Origin: an uncultured Polaribacter sp.
GTDB lineage: Bacteria; Bacteroidota; Bacteroidia; Flavobacteriales; Flavobacteriaceae
Reading direction: 5' to 3'
Assembly: GCA_943788865.1 (NCBI GenBank)
Contig: CALSRX010000002.1
Coordinates: forward strand, 434,001-498,000
DNA: 64,000 nt
Of the stretch, positions 52,021 to 62,129 are shown one piece after another. The position numbers were made by a program, and so were the translations under genes. How positions within the stretch are numbered: position 1 is the first letter of the stretch; every line of letters begins with the position of its first letter. The notes beneath the pieces are model-generated. The model searched no databases and was not told the origin of the DNA. It saw only the letters and a program-made list of their open reading frames with translations.

Positions 52021-54849
52021 ATGACTAAAAAAATATTGCTTTTTGCCTTTGCAATTGTATTAATTGCTTGCAATACCGAAGAAAAAGAAACTTCACTTAA
52101 TGTTCCTTTTGAAAAATTTGAATTAGCAAACGGATTACAAGTTGTCATGCATGTAGACAAATCTGATCCTGTTGTTGCAGTAGAATTAATGGCACATGTT
52201 GGATCGGCAAGAGAAATTGAAGGAAGAACAGGTTTTGCTCATTTATTTGAACATTTATTATTCTTAGAATCAGAAAACTTAGGAAAAGGTGGTTTGGATA
52301 AAATGAGTGCCAGAATTGGTGGCTCTGGAGCAAATGGCTCAACTTCTAGAGATAGAACAAATTACTTACAAACGGTGCCAAATGATGCCTTAGAAAAAAT
52401 GATTTGGGCAGAAGCAGATAAATTAGGTTGGTTTATCAATACCGTTACAGATCCTGTTTTGGCAAAAGAAAAACAAGTTGTAAAAAACGAAAAAAGACAA
52501 AGTTATGACAACAGACCTTATGGTCATAATCAAGTAATCATTGATCGTAACTTATATCCTAAAGATCATCCCTACAATTGGCAAGTAATAGGTTCTTTAG
52601 AAGATTTACAAAACGCAACTTTAGAAGACGTAAAAACATTCTTTAGAAAATGGTATGTACCTAACAATGCAACCTTGGTTTTATCTGGAGATTTTGATCC
52701 AGTGCAAGCAAAAAAATGGGTGCAAAAATATTTTGAAGAAATTCCGAGAGGAGAAGAAATTACACCTTTAGAAAAAAGACCTGGTATAGTAAAAGAAACA
52801 AAGTACTTGTTCTACGAAGACAACTTTGCAAGATTACCTATGTTAACGTTAGCTTGGCCAACAGTAGAATTGTATCAAAAAGATTCATACGCTTTAGATA
52901 TTTTAACACAATACTTATCACAAGGAAAAAAAGCACCCTTAAATCAAGTTTTGGTTGATGATTTAAAATTAACTTCATCAACATTTATGTATAATCGTTC
53001 AGCTGAAATAGCTGGGCAAATGCAATTGAGTGTTCGTGGTTTTGCAAATGTCGATTTAAATGAAGTGTATAATGGAATCAAAAAAGCATTTGAAAAATTT
53101 GAAAAAGAAGGCATTTCTAACAAAGATTTAAACAGAATTAAAGCAGGGTTGGAAACTCGTTTTTACAACAGTTTATCAAGTGTATTAGGAAAAGGAACCA
53201 ATTTAGCTTCTTTTAATACCTATGCAAATGACCCTGGGTTTATCAATAAAGAAATCAATTATACGCTGGGTGTTACAAAAGAAGACGTAATGCGCGTTTA
53301 TAACACTTATATTAAAAACAAAAACTTTATTGCAACTAGCTTTGTTCCTAAAGGAATGGCAAAATTAGCCATCAAAGATTCTAATGAAGCTATTATCAAA
53401 GAAGAGAAAATTATTCAAGGGGCTGAAGAAAAATTCGACCCTAAAATAGCTGCAAAATATGAAAAGACTCCATCAAAAATAGATAGAGCAACAGAACCTC
53501 CTTACGGAAAATCTCCTGAATTATCAGTTCCTAACGTTTGGGAAGATTATTTATCAAACGGAATTAAAGTATTTGGTATAGAAAATAGTGAAGTCCCTTT
53601 AGTTCGATTCAATTTAGTAATCGATGGCGGTCAATTATTAGAAAAAATCGACAAATTAGGTGTAGCAAACTTAACGGCTAGCTTAATGAATAGAGGTACA
53701 AAAAATAAAACTGTGGCTCAACTAGAAGAAGCTATTCAAGAACTGGGTGCATCAATTAGAATCTCTACATCCAAAGAAGATATTACAATTGGCGTAACTA
53801 CTTTAGCAAAGAACTATGATAAAACACTAGCTTTAGTGGAAGAAATGCTTTTAGAACCACGTTGGGATGCAACAGAGTTTGAATTACTTAAAAAATCTGT
53901 GGTTGGTAATTTACGCCAACAAAAAGCAAGTCCCACAACAATTGCTAGCAATGTGTATAACGAATTGATTTATGGAAAAGAGAATATTCGTTCAAAAAAC
54001 ATTTTAGGAACTATAGAATCTGTTGGCAATATTACGCTAGATGACTTAAAGTTATTTTATACAAATTATATTTCACCATCGGTTGCAAAAATGCATGTTG
54101 TTGGTGATATTGGTAAAGAAAAAGTCATCGCTTCTTTGTCTAATTTAGAGTCAAAATGGGCGTCAAAAGAAGTAAACATTCCAGTATACAAGACACCAGA
54201 AGCACCAAATAAACCTACTGTTTATTTTTACGATGTTCCGAATGCAAAACAATCAGTAATTAATTTCGGAGCTCCTGCTCTGGCTGCTACAGATACAGAT
54301 TTTTATCCTGCAACGGTAATGAATTATATTCTTGGTGGTGGTGGTTTTGCTTCTCAATTAACTCAAGAATTAAGAGAGGGAAAAGGATACACTTACGGAA
54401 TTGGCTCTGGTTTTTCTGGGACAAAAGCAGCGGGTCCGTTTACTATTTCTAGCAGAGTTAGAACAAATGTTACCTTAGAATCTGCACAATTGGTTAAAAA
54501 GATAATCACAGACTATCCTACTAATTTTTCTGAAAAAGATTTGGCAACTACCAAAGGTTTTTTAATTAAAAGTAACGCGCGTAGATTTGAAACGATGGGC
54601 GCTAAATTAAATATGTTGCAAAACATGAGTGCCTACGGATTTAGCTCTAATTACATAAAAGATAGAGAGAAAGTTGTGAATGAAATGACCATTGAAAGAA
54701 TTCAAGAATTGTCCAAAAAATATATAGATCCAAATAAAATGATTTGGCTTTTTGTTGGAGATGCAGAAACTCAATTAGACAGACTAAATGAATTAGGTTT
54801 TGGAGCACCAGTATTATTAAATAACACGAAAGAAAAAATTAAACAATAA
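52021..54849 (+). CDS. M16 family zinc metallopeptidase (tandem, lipoprotein)
   Basis: A 942-residue lipoprotein (lipobox IVLIAC, Cys17) made of two M16 repeats. The first, about 28-460, has the inverted zinc motif HLFEH (His74, Glu77, His78) and the downstream Glu in EADKLGWFINT...VVKNEKRQS. The second, about 500-930, lacks HxxEH (GVANLTASLMNRGTKNKT) and is the inactive half, as usual in fused forms; it keeps the ELREGKGYTYGIGSGF block. It should degrade peptides in the periplasm or at the envelope. Three bases before the next gene, forming an operon of peptide-handling enzymes. Confidence 0.95.
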   Translation: MTKKILLFAFAIVLIACNTEEKETSLNVPFEKFELANGLQVVMHVDKSDPVVAVELMAHVGSAREIEGRTGFAHLFEHLLFLESENLGKGGLDKMSARIGGSGANGSTSRDRTNYLQTVPNDALEKMIWAEADKLGWFINTVTDPVLAKEKQVVKNEKRQSYDNRPYGHNQVIIDRNLYPKDHPYNWQVIGSLEDLQNATLEDVKTFFRKWYVPNNATLVLSGDFDPVQAKKWVQKYFEEIPRGEEITPLEKRPGIVKETKYLFYEDNFARLPMLTLAWPTVELYQKDSYALDILTQYLSQGKKAPLNQVLVDDLKLTSSTFMYNRSAEIAGQMQLSVRGFANVDLNEVYNGIKKAFEKFEKEGISNKDLNRIKAGLETRFYNSLSSVLGKGTNLASFNTYANDPGFINKEINYTLGVTKEDVMRVYNTYIKNKNFIATSFVPKGMAKLAIKDSNEAIIKEEKIIQGAEEKFDPKIAAKYEKTPSKIDRATEPPYGKSPELSVPNVWEDYLSNGIKVFGIENSEVPLVRFNLVIDGGQLLEKIDKLGVANLTASLMNRGTKNKTVAQLEEAIQELGASIRISTSKEDITIGVTTLAKNYDKTLALVEEMLLEPRWDATEFELLKKSVVGNLRQQKASPTTIASNVYNELIYGKENIRSKNILGTIESVGNITLDDLKLFYTNYISPSVAKMHVVGDIGKEKVIASLSNLESKWASKEVNIPVYKTPEAPNKPTVYFYDVPNAKQSVINFGAPALAATDTDFYPATVMNYILGGGGFASQLTQELREGKGYTYGIGSGFSGTKAAGPFTISSRVRTNVTLESAQLVKKIITDYPTNFSEKDLATTKGFLIKSNARRFETMGAKLNMLQNMSAYGFSSNYIKDREKVVNEMTIERIQELSKKYIDPNKMIWLFVGDAETQLDRLNELGFGAPVLLNNTKEKIKQ

Positions 54850-54852
54850 CCA

Positions 54853-56145
54853 ATGAGTTCAAACAAAGATCGCAGAGCTTTTTTCAAAAAAGCAGGTGTT
54901 TTAAGTGCCGCTACATTATTATCGCCCTATTTACTGCAAGGAAGAAGCTTTCCTGAAGAATTAGTTCGTAAGCTGCCTACAATTACGAATGATGAGATGC
55001 TTTGGAAATGGGTACAAAACTCATATACCGTATCCGCAACAATCTCAAATTTAAACAATGGTGGGGTTAGTCCGCAACCAAAGGTTGTCCAGGAAATGTT
55101 TGAATATACCAATAGAATGTTTAACGAAACTCCTTCGCGATTTATGTGGAGTAGTCAAGGCAAAATGGAATCAGTTCGTGAAAAACTTGCTGACTTAGCT
55201 GGATGTTCTGCAGATGAAATTGCTATTAATCGTAATACTACAGAAGCAATGAATACCGTGATATGGGGTATAGATTTACAAAAAGGGGATGAAGTAGTTC
55301 TTACAGAACAAGATTATTCTACTGTAATGCGTACATGGGATCAAAGACAGAAGCGTCACGGAATTGTCTTAAATTACATTTCTTTTTCATTGCCAATTGA
55401 GAATACTGATCTAATAGTAAAAAAATACACAGAAGCTGTTACTTCAAAAACGAAAGCAGTAATGATAACACATGTCAATAATTTGAATGGAAATATCATG
55501 CCTGTTCGTGCTATTGCAGACGCTGTTAAGAAGAAAAATCCGAATATTCTAGTCATTGTAGATGGAGCTCATGCTTTTGCGCATCTCGACTTTAATATTT
55601 CAGATTTAAATTGTGATTATTATGGTGCCAGTCTTCATAAGTGGCTTTGTGCTCCTTTTGGAAATGGACTTTTATATGTGAAGAAAAACAGAATCGCTTC
55701 TACCTGGCAGCTATTCCCTTTTGTAGATCCTCAAAGTGATGACATTCGTAAATTTGAAACTATAGGAACAAGAATGTTACCTGCAGAATTAAGCATTGCG
55801 AGAGCTATAGAATTCCATGAAACTATTGGCTCAAAAAGAAAACAAGACCGTCTTTTTTACCTTAAAAATTACTGGATGGAAAAAGTAGCAAAATTTCCAA
55901 ATGTAATTGTACAAACTTCTTTTAGTCAAGAATTTTCTGGAGCACTAGGAGCCTTTTCTCTAAAAAACATGAAACTAGGAGACATCGGAAAAAGATTGAT
56001 GAACGATTATCATATACATACCTCAAGTAAAGCAGACAGGCACGGAAAATATACAGGCATGCGGATTACACCACATGTATACACCAAAATATCTGAATTA
56101 GATAGATTTGTTGCAGCTGTAAAAGATCTTTCTGAAAAATCATAA
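54853..56145 (+). CDS. PLP-dependent class V aminotransferase family protein, Tat-exported
   Basis: A 430-residue enzyme with a twin-arginine signal (KDRRAFFKKAGVLSAATLLS). The fold type I domain shows NRNTTEAMNTVIWGIDLQKG, ITHVNNLNGNIMPVRAIADA, VDGAHAFAHLDFNISDLNCD (Asp contacting the pyridine N) and the Schiff-base Lys in YGASLHKWLCAPFGNGLLYV (about residue 263). It resembles isopenicillin-N epimerase-like proteins; the substrate may be an amino acid. Its Tat export with cofactor fits a periplasmic role between two exported peptidases. Spacing 3 bases upstream and 30 downstream. Confidence 0.92.
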   Translation: MSSNKDRRAFFKKAGVLSAATLLSPYLLQGRSFPEELVRKLPTITNDEMLWKWVQNSYTVSATISNLNNGGVSPQPKVVQEMFEYTNRMFNETPSRFMWSSQGKMESVREKLADLAGCSADEIAINRNTTEAMNTVIWGIDLQKGDEVVLTEQDYSTVMRTWDQRQKRHGIVLNYISFSLPIENTDLIVKKYTEAVTSKTKAVMITHVNNLNGNIMPVRAIADAVKKKNPNILVIVDGAHAFAHLDFNISDLNCDYYGASLHKWLCAPFGNGLLYVKKNRIASTWQLFPFVDPQSDDIRKFETIGTRMLPAELSIARAIEFHETIGSKRKQDRLFYLKNYWMEKVAKFPNVIVQTSFSQEFSGALGAFSLKNMKLGDIGKRLMNDYHIHTSSKADRHGKYTGMRITPHVYTKISELDRFVAAVKDLSEKS

Positions 56146-56175
56146 ATTGCCAAAGTAATAACTAAACAACATCTC

Positions 56176-59100
56176 ATGAAAAATTTAATTCACCTGAAAA
56201 AATCAATACTTTTTAAAAGCATTTCGTTTTTATTATTCTTCATTGCCTTATTTCTGTCAAGCAATACCTTCGCTCAAGAAACAAGATTGCTTAGACAACC
56301 AACCATGCATGAAAATCAAATCGCATTTGCTTATGGTGGAGATATTTGGACAACCAATTTATCTAACAACATTACCAAAAGATTAACAAGTACTCCAGCT
56401 ATGGAAAGTACTCCTCATTTTTCTCCTGATGGAAAATGGATTGCTTTTACATCAAACAGAAGTGGTTCTTCTGCGGTATATGTTGTTTCTGTTAATGGCG
56501 GAGAGTCAACAAGACTCACGTGGCATACAAGTCCGGATGTTGCTAGCGGTTGGACAAATGACGGTAAGCATGTTTTGTTTGCTTCAACTAGAGATACCGC
56601 ACCTTCTTCTTTTGATAGATTGTATACAGTTTCTGTTGATGGTGGTCCAGCTACAAAAATAATGGAACAATGGGCAACTTCTGGATCTTATTCTCCAAAT
56701 GGAAAACAATTGGTTATTGATAGAATGCGACGTTGGGATGTTGAATGGAGAGACTATCGTGGTGGACAAAATACACCGCTTATTATTGTAGATTTAAAAA
56801 CATTAGACGAAACATTAATTCCAAATAATAAAACTACCGACAGACATCCTATCTGGTTAGATGATGTGGTATATTTCCTTTCAGACAGAACTCACACCTC
56901 AAATGTTTGGGCATACAATACCAAAACAAAAGCACTAAACCAAATAACTAAGTTTAACGGAACCGCAGTAAAATCTTTAAGTGGATATAAAAACACCTTG
57001 ATTTTTGAACAAGATGGTTATTTACATACACTAGACTTAAAAAACAATAAAACAAAACGATTAAAAGTTTCTGTGAAAGGAGATTTTCCTTGGACAGCAA
57101 CCAAATGGGAAAACGTAAATGATAGAGTAGACTTTGCTAGCATTTCTCCTAATGGAAAAAGAGTGGTAATGGCATCTCGTGGAGACATCTTTACAGCTCC
57201 AGTTGAATTTGGTGATTCTAGAAACATAACACAAACTTCTGGTACTGCAGACAGAGCCCCAATTTGGTCTCCAAAAGGAGATAAAATTGCATGGTTTTCT
57301 GATGCAAACGGAAAAAATTATGCATTGCATATTACCAATCAAGATGGAACAGCAAAAACAGATGTTATTTCTATTGGCATCTCTAAAATGGCTTGGGAGC
57401 CAACATGGTCTCCAGACGGAAAACACATTGCTTTTGTAGATGATGACACCCGTATTAGAGTGATCAACTTAGAAAAAAAATCGATACAAACTATTGATAA
57501 TGCTGGTACTAACTTAGAACGTGGAAGAATGGGTATTACTTGGGCTCCAGATTCAAACTGGTTAGCTTATGCTAAAGCCGGAGATAATGGCCTAAAACAA
57601 ATTAAAGTTTGGTCATTAGAATCAACTAAAGTTACAGCAATTACAGATCCTTTTGCAGATTCATTTTCTCCTGCTTGGGATTTAGATCACAAACACATGT
57701 ATTTTCTTGCAAGTACAGATGTAGCATTGCGCTCGGGATGGGCAAATACTAGCTCTATGACAGCTAGACCAAATTATGCAGCCTATGTGATCAATCTTAC
57801 AAAAAAAGACGACTCGCCTTTTAAACCAAAGAGTGATGAAGAAAAAGTAAAAGAAGAAAAATCAGAAGACAAGAAAGACGACAAAGCAAAAAGCAAAAAA
57901 CCAGCAACTAAAAAAGTGGTTATTGATTTTGATGGAATAGCTCGTAGAATAATGGCGTTACCACTAAGAGGTAATTACAACAGTATTATTGCTGGTCAAA
58001 GTGGATTTGCATTTATTAGTGAAGGGGCAACCCTACATAAATTTGATTTAAAGAAATTAAAAGCTGTAGAATTTGGAAAAGGATTAAGAGTTTCTGCTAT
58101 TTCAACCAATGGAAAACACATGGTTGTAAGAGCTGGTAGAACTTGGAAGGTTGCAAACACTTCTGGACCAAATGCAAAAGCGGCAAAAACATTGAAATTA
58201 GATTTTAACATGAAGCTAAACAGAATTAGCGAATGGAACCAAATGTTTGAAGAAGCTTGGCGTTACGAACGTGATTATTTTTATGACCCAGGAATGCACG
58301 GTAGAGATTGGAACAAAGTGTATAAACGTTACGCTCCATTAATTCCGTTTGTAAAACACAGAGCCGACTTAAACTATATTTTAGATCAAGTAAACGGTGA
58401 ATTATCTGTTGGTCATAGTTTTGTTGGTGGTGGAGATTTTCCAACAATAGACAGAGCAAAAGGCGGATTGTTAGGCGCTGATTTCACTGCAAGACAAGGC
58501 AAATGGCAAATCAAAAGAATTTATACTTCTGAAAGTTGGAATCCAGGATTAAATGGTCCTTTAGATCAACCTGGAATGAACATCAAAGCTGGACATTATT
58601 TAGTAGGAATCAACAATCAAGAAATTACGGATAAAGACAATATTTATAAATATTTAGATGGCACAACAGGCAAACAAACCACACTTCATATCAACTCTAA
58701 GCCCTCTTTTGAAGGTGCTTGGAAAGAAATTGTAAAACCTATTAGAAGCGAAAATTCGTTACGTCAAAGAACATGGGTAGAAGACAATAGAAGAATGGTT
58801 GATAAATTATCAGGCGGAAGATTAGGATATGTTTGGGTGCCAAACACGGGTGGACCGGGATTTGTATCATTCAATCGATATTATTTTGCACAACAAGATA
58901 AAGAAGGAGCTGTAATTGATGAGCGTTTTAATGGTGGTGGATTATTAGATGACTATATGGTAGATCTAATGACTCGTAAACCAAGAGCAGCACTAACCAA
59001 TGAAGTTCCGAATGGAAAACCAATGCGTTTACCAGCAGGGGTTATGGGACCAAAAGTATTGTTGATTAACGAACTTGCTGGTTCTGGAGGAGATTTTTTC

Positions 59101-59427
59101 CCATGGGTGTTTAGACAACAAAAAGCTGGATTGTTAATTGGAGCTACAACTTGGGGTGGATTGGTAAAATCTTCTACACATTACAGTTTGATTGATGGTG
59201 GTTCTTTAACGGCTCCAGACAATGCCGTATTTGATCCAGCAACAAATACTTGGGTTGCAGAAAACAAAGGAGTTGCACCAGATATTGCAGTAAGGCAAGA
59301 TGCTAAATCATTAGAACAAGGAATAGACCCACAGTTAGAAAGAGCTGTTAAAGAGTTATTGTCTCAATTAAAAGGTAAAAAAGACATAACACCTCCGCAA
59401 TTTTCTAGACCAACAAAAAACAATTAA
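56176..59427 (+). CDS. Tricorn-like S41 family peptidase
   Basis: A 1083-residue exported protease. A signal peptide (residues about 12-33, ...SSNTFAQ) is followed by TolB/PD40 propeller blades at 40-550 (SPDGKWIAFTSNRSG, SPKGDKIAWFSDANG, SPDGKHIAFVDDDTR), a Lys/Glu-rich insert at about 545-575, the Tricorn core C1 region (EEAWRYERDYFYDPGMHGRD), a PDZ domain at about 760-860 and the S41 domain with nucleophile Ser in ELAGSGGDFFPWVFR (about 969). A TLTxE-like acid is expected after it. It degrades oligopeptides with its operon partners. A hairpin terminator follows. Confidence 0.95.
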   Translation: MKNLIHLKKSILFKSISFLLFFIALFLSSNTFAQETRLLRQPTMHENQIAFAYGGDIWTTNLSNNITKRLTSTPAMESTPHFSPDGKWIAFTSNRSGSSAVYVVSVNGGESTRLTWHTSPDVASGWTNDGKHVLFASTRDTAPSSFDRLYTVSVDGGPATKIMEQWATSGSYSPNGKQLVIDRMRRWDVEWRDYRGGQNTPLIIVDLKTLDETLIPNNKTTDRHPIWLDDVVYFLSDRTHTSNVWAYNTKTKALNQITKFNGTAVKSLSGYKNTLIFEQDGYLHTLDLKNNKTKRLKVSVKGDFPWTATKWENVNDRVDFASISPNGKRVVMASRGDIFTAPVEFGDSRNITQTSGTADRAPIWSPKGDKIAWFSDANGKNYALHITNQDGTAKTDVISIGISKMAWEPTWSPDGKHIAFVDDDTRIRVINLEKKSIQTIDNAGTNLERGRMGITWAPDSNWLAYAKAGDNGLKQIKVWSLESTKVTAITDPFADSFSPAWDLDHKHMYFLASTDVALRSGWANTSSMTARPNYAAYVINLTKKDDSPFKPKSDEEKVKEEKSEDKKDDKAKSKKPATKKVVIDFDGIARRIMALPLRGNYNSIIAGQSGFAFISEGATLHKFDLKKLKAVEFGKGLRVSAISTNGKHMVVRAGRTWKVANTSGPNAKAAKTLKLDFNMKLNRISEWNQMFEEAWRYERDYFYDPGMHGRDWNKVYKRYAPLIPFVKHRADLNYILDQVNGELSVGHSFVGGGDFPTIDRAKGGLLGADFTARQGKWQIKRIYTSESWNPGLNGPLDQPGMNIKAGHYLVGINNQEITDKDNIYKYLDGTTGKQTTLHINSKPSFEGAWKEIVKPIRSENSLRQRTWVEDNRRMVDKLSGGRLGYVWVPNTGGPGFVSFNRYYFAQQDKEGAVIDERFNGGGLLDDYMVDLMTRKPRAALTNEVPNGKPMRLPAGVMGPKVLLINELAGSGGDFFPWVFRQQKAGLLIGATTWGGLVKSSTHYSLIDGGSLTAPDNAVFDPATNTWVAENKGVAPDIAVRQDAKSLEQGIDPQLERAVKELLSQLKGKKDITPPQFSRPTKNN

Positions 59428-59432
59428 AAATT

Positions 59433-59461
59433 AATCCTCGAAATAACATATTTCGAGGATT
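59433..59461 (+). terminator. Probable terminator after the Tricorn-like gene
   Basis: AATCCTCGAAAT pairs with ATTTCGAGGATT around a 5-base loop; the following T-run is short (TTAAATT). Confidence 0.75.
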
Positions 59462-59475
59462 TAAATTATGCTACT

Positions 59476-61002
59476 TTGAAAAAAATAACATCATTTCTAG
59501 TAATAGTATTCGTTGTATTTCAGTTTTCAAGTTGTAAAACTGAACCTACAATTAACTCTGTAGACATTGCCATTATTAATGGTAAAATTTTAGACGGAAC
59601 TGGTGAAAAAGCCTACAATTCATCCATTTACATTAATGGAGATAGTATCGTTTATATTGGCAACATTCAAAATCCTAATTTAAAAATTGGTAAAACAATA
59701 GACGCTAAAGGGAAATTTGTGAGTCCGGGTTTTATCGATTTACATGCGCATGGAAATCCGTTAAAAACTCCAGATTTTGAAAATTTTTTAGCAATGGGAG
59801 TTACCAGTATTGTATTGGGACAAGATGGCTCTAGTGCAAATGTGAAAGATTTAAAAGCCTATTTAAATTCTGTTAGTCAGCAGAATTTAGGGGTTAACAT
59901 CATGGAGTTTGTTGGACATGGAACCTTACGAAATCTTGCGGATATTGGTGTAAAAAGTAAAATTTCTGCTACTGAATTAGAAAGTCTAAAAAGCATTTTA
60001 AAAGAACAATTAACATACAGTTTTGGACTCTCAACTGGTTTAGAATATGCTCCAGGATTATACGCAGAAGAAAGTGAATTGATGGCATTGGCAAAAATTG
60101 TACGAGAACAAGATAAAATTATTATGAGTCATATGCGAAATGAAGATGATGATGAACTCATAAAATCTATCAACGAATTAGCCAAACAAGGAAAACATGC
60201 CAGAGTACATATTGCCCACTTAAAATCGGTATATGGAAAAGGTGCTCAGCGTGCATTAGCAATTTTAGATAGCATTAAAGAAATTAGAAAATCTGGAGTA
60301 GCACTTACTGCTGATGTGTATCCGTATATGGCAAGTTATACAGGAATTTCAATTGTTTTTCCGGATTGGTCTAAAACCGCAAAGCAATTTGCCATTGCAA
60401 AACGTGATAGAAAAAAAGAACTAGAAACTTTTATTAGAAATAAAGTGAATTTGCGAAATGGGCCAGAAGCTACATTGTTAGGTACAGTTCCATATACCGG
60501 AAAAACCTTGGCCGAAGCTGCGGCTTCAAAAAACAAACCCTTTGAAAAATTCGTCGTAGAAGATTTGGGTCCACAAGGGTCCTCTGCAGCTTATTTTGTA
60601 ATGAATAAAGAATTGCAAGAAACCTTAATACAAGACGATTTAGTAGGTATTTGTTCTGATGGAAGTAAAACAGGTTTTCATCCACGTGGACATGGAACTT
60701 TTGCAAAAGTGATTGAAAATTATGTTGTACAAGACAGCCTTTTAAGTTTAGAAAAAGCTGTGCAAAAAATGACTTCTTATGCTGCTGATATTTTACAATT
60801 AAAAGATAGAGGCGTTTTACAAGTTGGGAAAAAAGCTGACATACTAATTTTTGATCCAAAGAATGTAAAAGCAACTGCCACGTATGTAAACCCACACCAA
60901 CTAGCTCAAGGATTTGACATGGTTTTGGTAAACGGAAAAGTGGCTAGAGAAAACCAACAATTGAAAACAGTGTTAAGCGGAAAAGTATTGTTGCCAAACT
61001 AA
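59476..61002 (+). CDS. N-acyl-D-amino-acid deacylase-like amidohydrolase, lipoprotein
   Basis: A 508-residue lipoprotein from a TTG start at 59476 (lipobox VFQFSSC). The amidohydrolase barrel has the metal motif in KFVSPGFIDLHAHG, then VGHGTLRN, STGLEYAPGLYAEESELMAL, IMSHMRNEDDD, RVHIAHLKSVYGKGA and the catalytic Asp in VGICSDGSKTGFHPRGHGTF. This matches D-aminoacylase/dihydroorotase-like deacylases acting on N-acyl amino acids. Together with the M16, class V and Tricorn genes it suggests uptake or turnover of peptides, including D-amino acid derivatives. The near-consensus TACTTTG overlaps the start, so the message may be leaderless. Confidence 0.9.
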   Translation: MKKITSFLVIVFVVFQFSSCKTEPTINSVDIAIINGKILDGTGEKAYNSSIYINGDSIVYIGNIQNPNLKIGKTIDAKGKFVSPGFIDLHAHGNPLKTPDFENFLAMGVTSIVLGQDGSSANVKDLKAYLNSVSQQNLGVNIMEFVGHGTLRNLADIGVKSKISATELESLKSILKEQLTYSFGLSTGLEYAPGLYAEESELMALAKIVREQDKIIMSHMRNEDDDELIKSINELAKQGKHARVHIAHLKSVYGKGAQRALAILDSIKEIRKSGVALTADVYPYMASYTGISIVFPDWSKTAKQFAIAKRDRKKELETFIRNKVNLRNGPEATLLGTVPYTGKTLAEAAASKNKPFEKFVVEDLGPQGSSAAYFVMNKELQETLIQDDLVGICSDGSKTGFHPRGHGTFAKVIENYVVQDSLLSLEKAVQKMTSYAADILQLKDRGVLQVGKKADILIFDPKNVKATATYVNPHQLAQGFDMVLVNGKVARENQQLKTVLSGKVLLPN

Positions 61003-61035
61003 TTAAGTTTGTTTCTAAACTCCATTTTCGATAAC

Positions 61036-62120
61036 TTCGCTAACTCTGAATATAGTTCATTAAAACGGAACCATATTCTTTACATTAGGCAAAATATATC
61101 AGACTTAATAGAATATGAATTTATTAAATAAACTTTACAAAATTTTTCTATCTGAGTGCGCCAAAAGGCGGATTGAAAAAACAATACTCTATGTTGCGTT
61201 ATTTGGCTTTTTCATCCACTTAATTTTAATTTACTTGTCAAAATTCGGTATAGTAAATTTGTCTTTAGAATCGGAATTATTTAAAAATCCAATATCTGCA
61301 ATTTACACACCATTCTCATTTATACTTGTTTATGAAGTTTACTTATTAATCTATTATTTACCAAAGTCATTTACCACCTACATAACTAAACAGTATGAAA
61401 TTATAACTCTTATAATTATCCGAAAATTATTTAAAGATTTATCTGCTCTTGAACTGTCATCAGATTGGTTTCAAATAAAAGGAGATTTGCAATTCACCTA
61501 TGATATCTTGGCATCAGTTATTCTTTTCTATCTGATTTTTCAGTTTCAAAAACAAGGAATGCAAAAATCAACGCAACAAAAGGACAATAAACTAAAAATT
61601 GAAAGATTCATACATAGAAAGAAAATAATTGCCGTTGCTCTGGTTCCGATTTTTTTTATGATGGCTTTAGTTACACTTTTGAATTGGACTTCAGATGTTT
61701 CTCTTGCTTCTAATGACCTACCTAGTTTTGAAACAATTAATAATTTATTCTTTGATGAATTTTTTACTGTACTAATATTAGTGGATGTCGTTCTTCTGTT
61801 AATTTCCTTCTTTTACACCGATAAATTTCACAAAATAATTAGAAATTCCGGATTTGTAGTTTCAACGATTTTAATTCGTATGTCATTCGGAGTAAGCGGA
61901 TTAATTAGTACAATTTTAATTGTAGTAGCTGTTCTGTTTGGATTGGCAATAATAATAATCCATAATAAATATGAAAAAAATACTTTGCCTAACACCGTAT
62001 AAAATTAATTGCTGGTATTAGCCTATTTACGAAAGTCCTAGCGGGCTTTCTACCTGTGATTTATTTGCTAAATTTAGTGATTAGAACACGCAACTAATCT
62101 TATACAAACACGTTAGCGAA
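61036..62120. repeat. Unit bounded by 9-bp inverted repeats with internal hairpins (cassette-like)
   Basis: TTCGCTAAC at 61036-61044 is repeated inverted as GTTAGCGAA at 62112-62120. Just inside the left end GAATATAGTTC/GAACCATATTC (61048-61078) forms a hairpin. On the right a long imperfect pair, 61989-62012 (CTAAC...GTATAAAATTAATTGC) and 62090-62116 (GCAACTAATCTTATAC...GTTAG), encloses a GAAAGTCC/GGGCTTTC hairpin at 62031-62050. The unit holds a single gene. The right-hand structure has the shape of an attC-like or MITE-like site. Confidence 0.55.
61115..62002 (+). CDS. Hypothetical multi-pass membrane protein
   Basis: A 295-residue protein with about seven hydrophobic segments (ILYVALFGFFIHLILIYLSK, YTPFSFILVYEVYLLIYYL, TYDILASVILFYLIFQFQ, IIAVALVPIFFMMALVTLLN, FDEFFTVLILVDVVLLLISF, GLISTILIVVAVLFGLAIII) and a charged loop in the middle (KSTQQKDNKLKIERFIHRKK). 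No family motif is recognised with certainty; similar proteins occur sporadically in Flavobacteriaceae. Its stop codon lies within the left arm of the right-hand inverted repeat, as in integron-type cassettes. Probably a transferred gene. Confidence 0.75.
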   Translation: MNLLNKLYKIFLSECAKRRIEKTILYVALFGFFIHLILIYLSKFGIVNLSLESELFKNPISAIYTPFSFILVYEVYLLIYYLPKSFTTYITKQYEIITLIIIRKLFKDLSALELSSDWFQIKGDLQFTYDILASVILFYLIFQFQKQGMQKSTQQKDNKLKIERFIHRKKIIAVALVPIFFMMALVTLLNWTSDVSLASNDLPSFETINNLFFDEFFTVLILVDVVLLLISFFYTDKFHKIIRNSGFVVSTILIRMSFGVSGLISTILIVVAVLFGLAIIIIHNKYEKNTLPNTV

Positions 62121-62129
62121 ACACTAATT

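Noticed and set aside
57061..57426. 121-codon minus-strand frame inside the Tricorn-like gene.
   Set aside because: It is an antisense shadow with unusual Cys/Arg/Ser content and no start signals.
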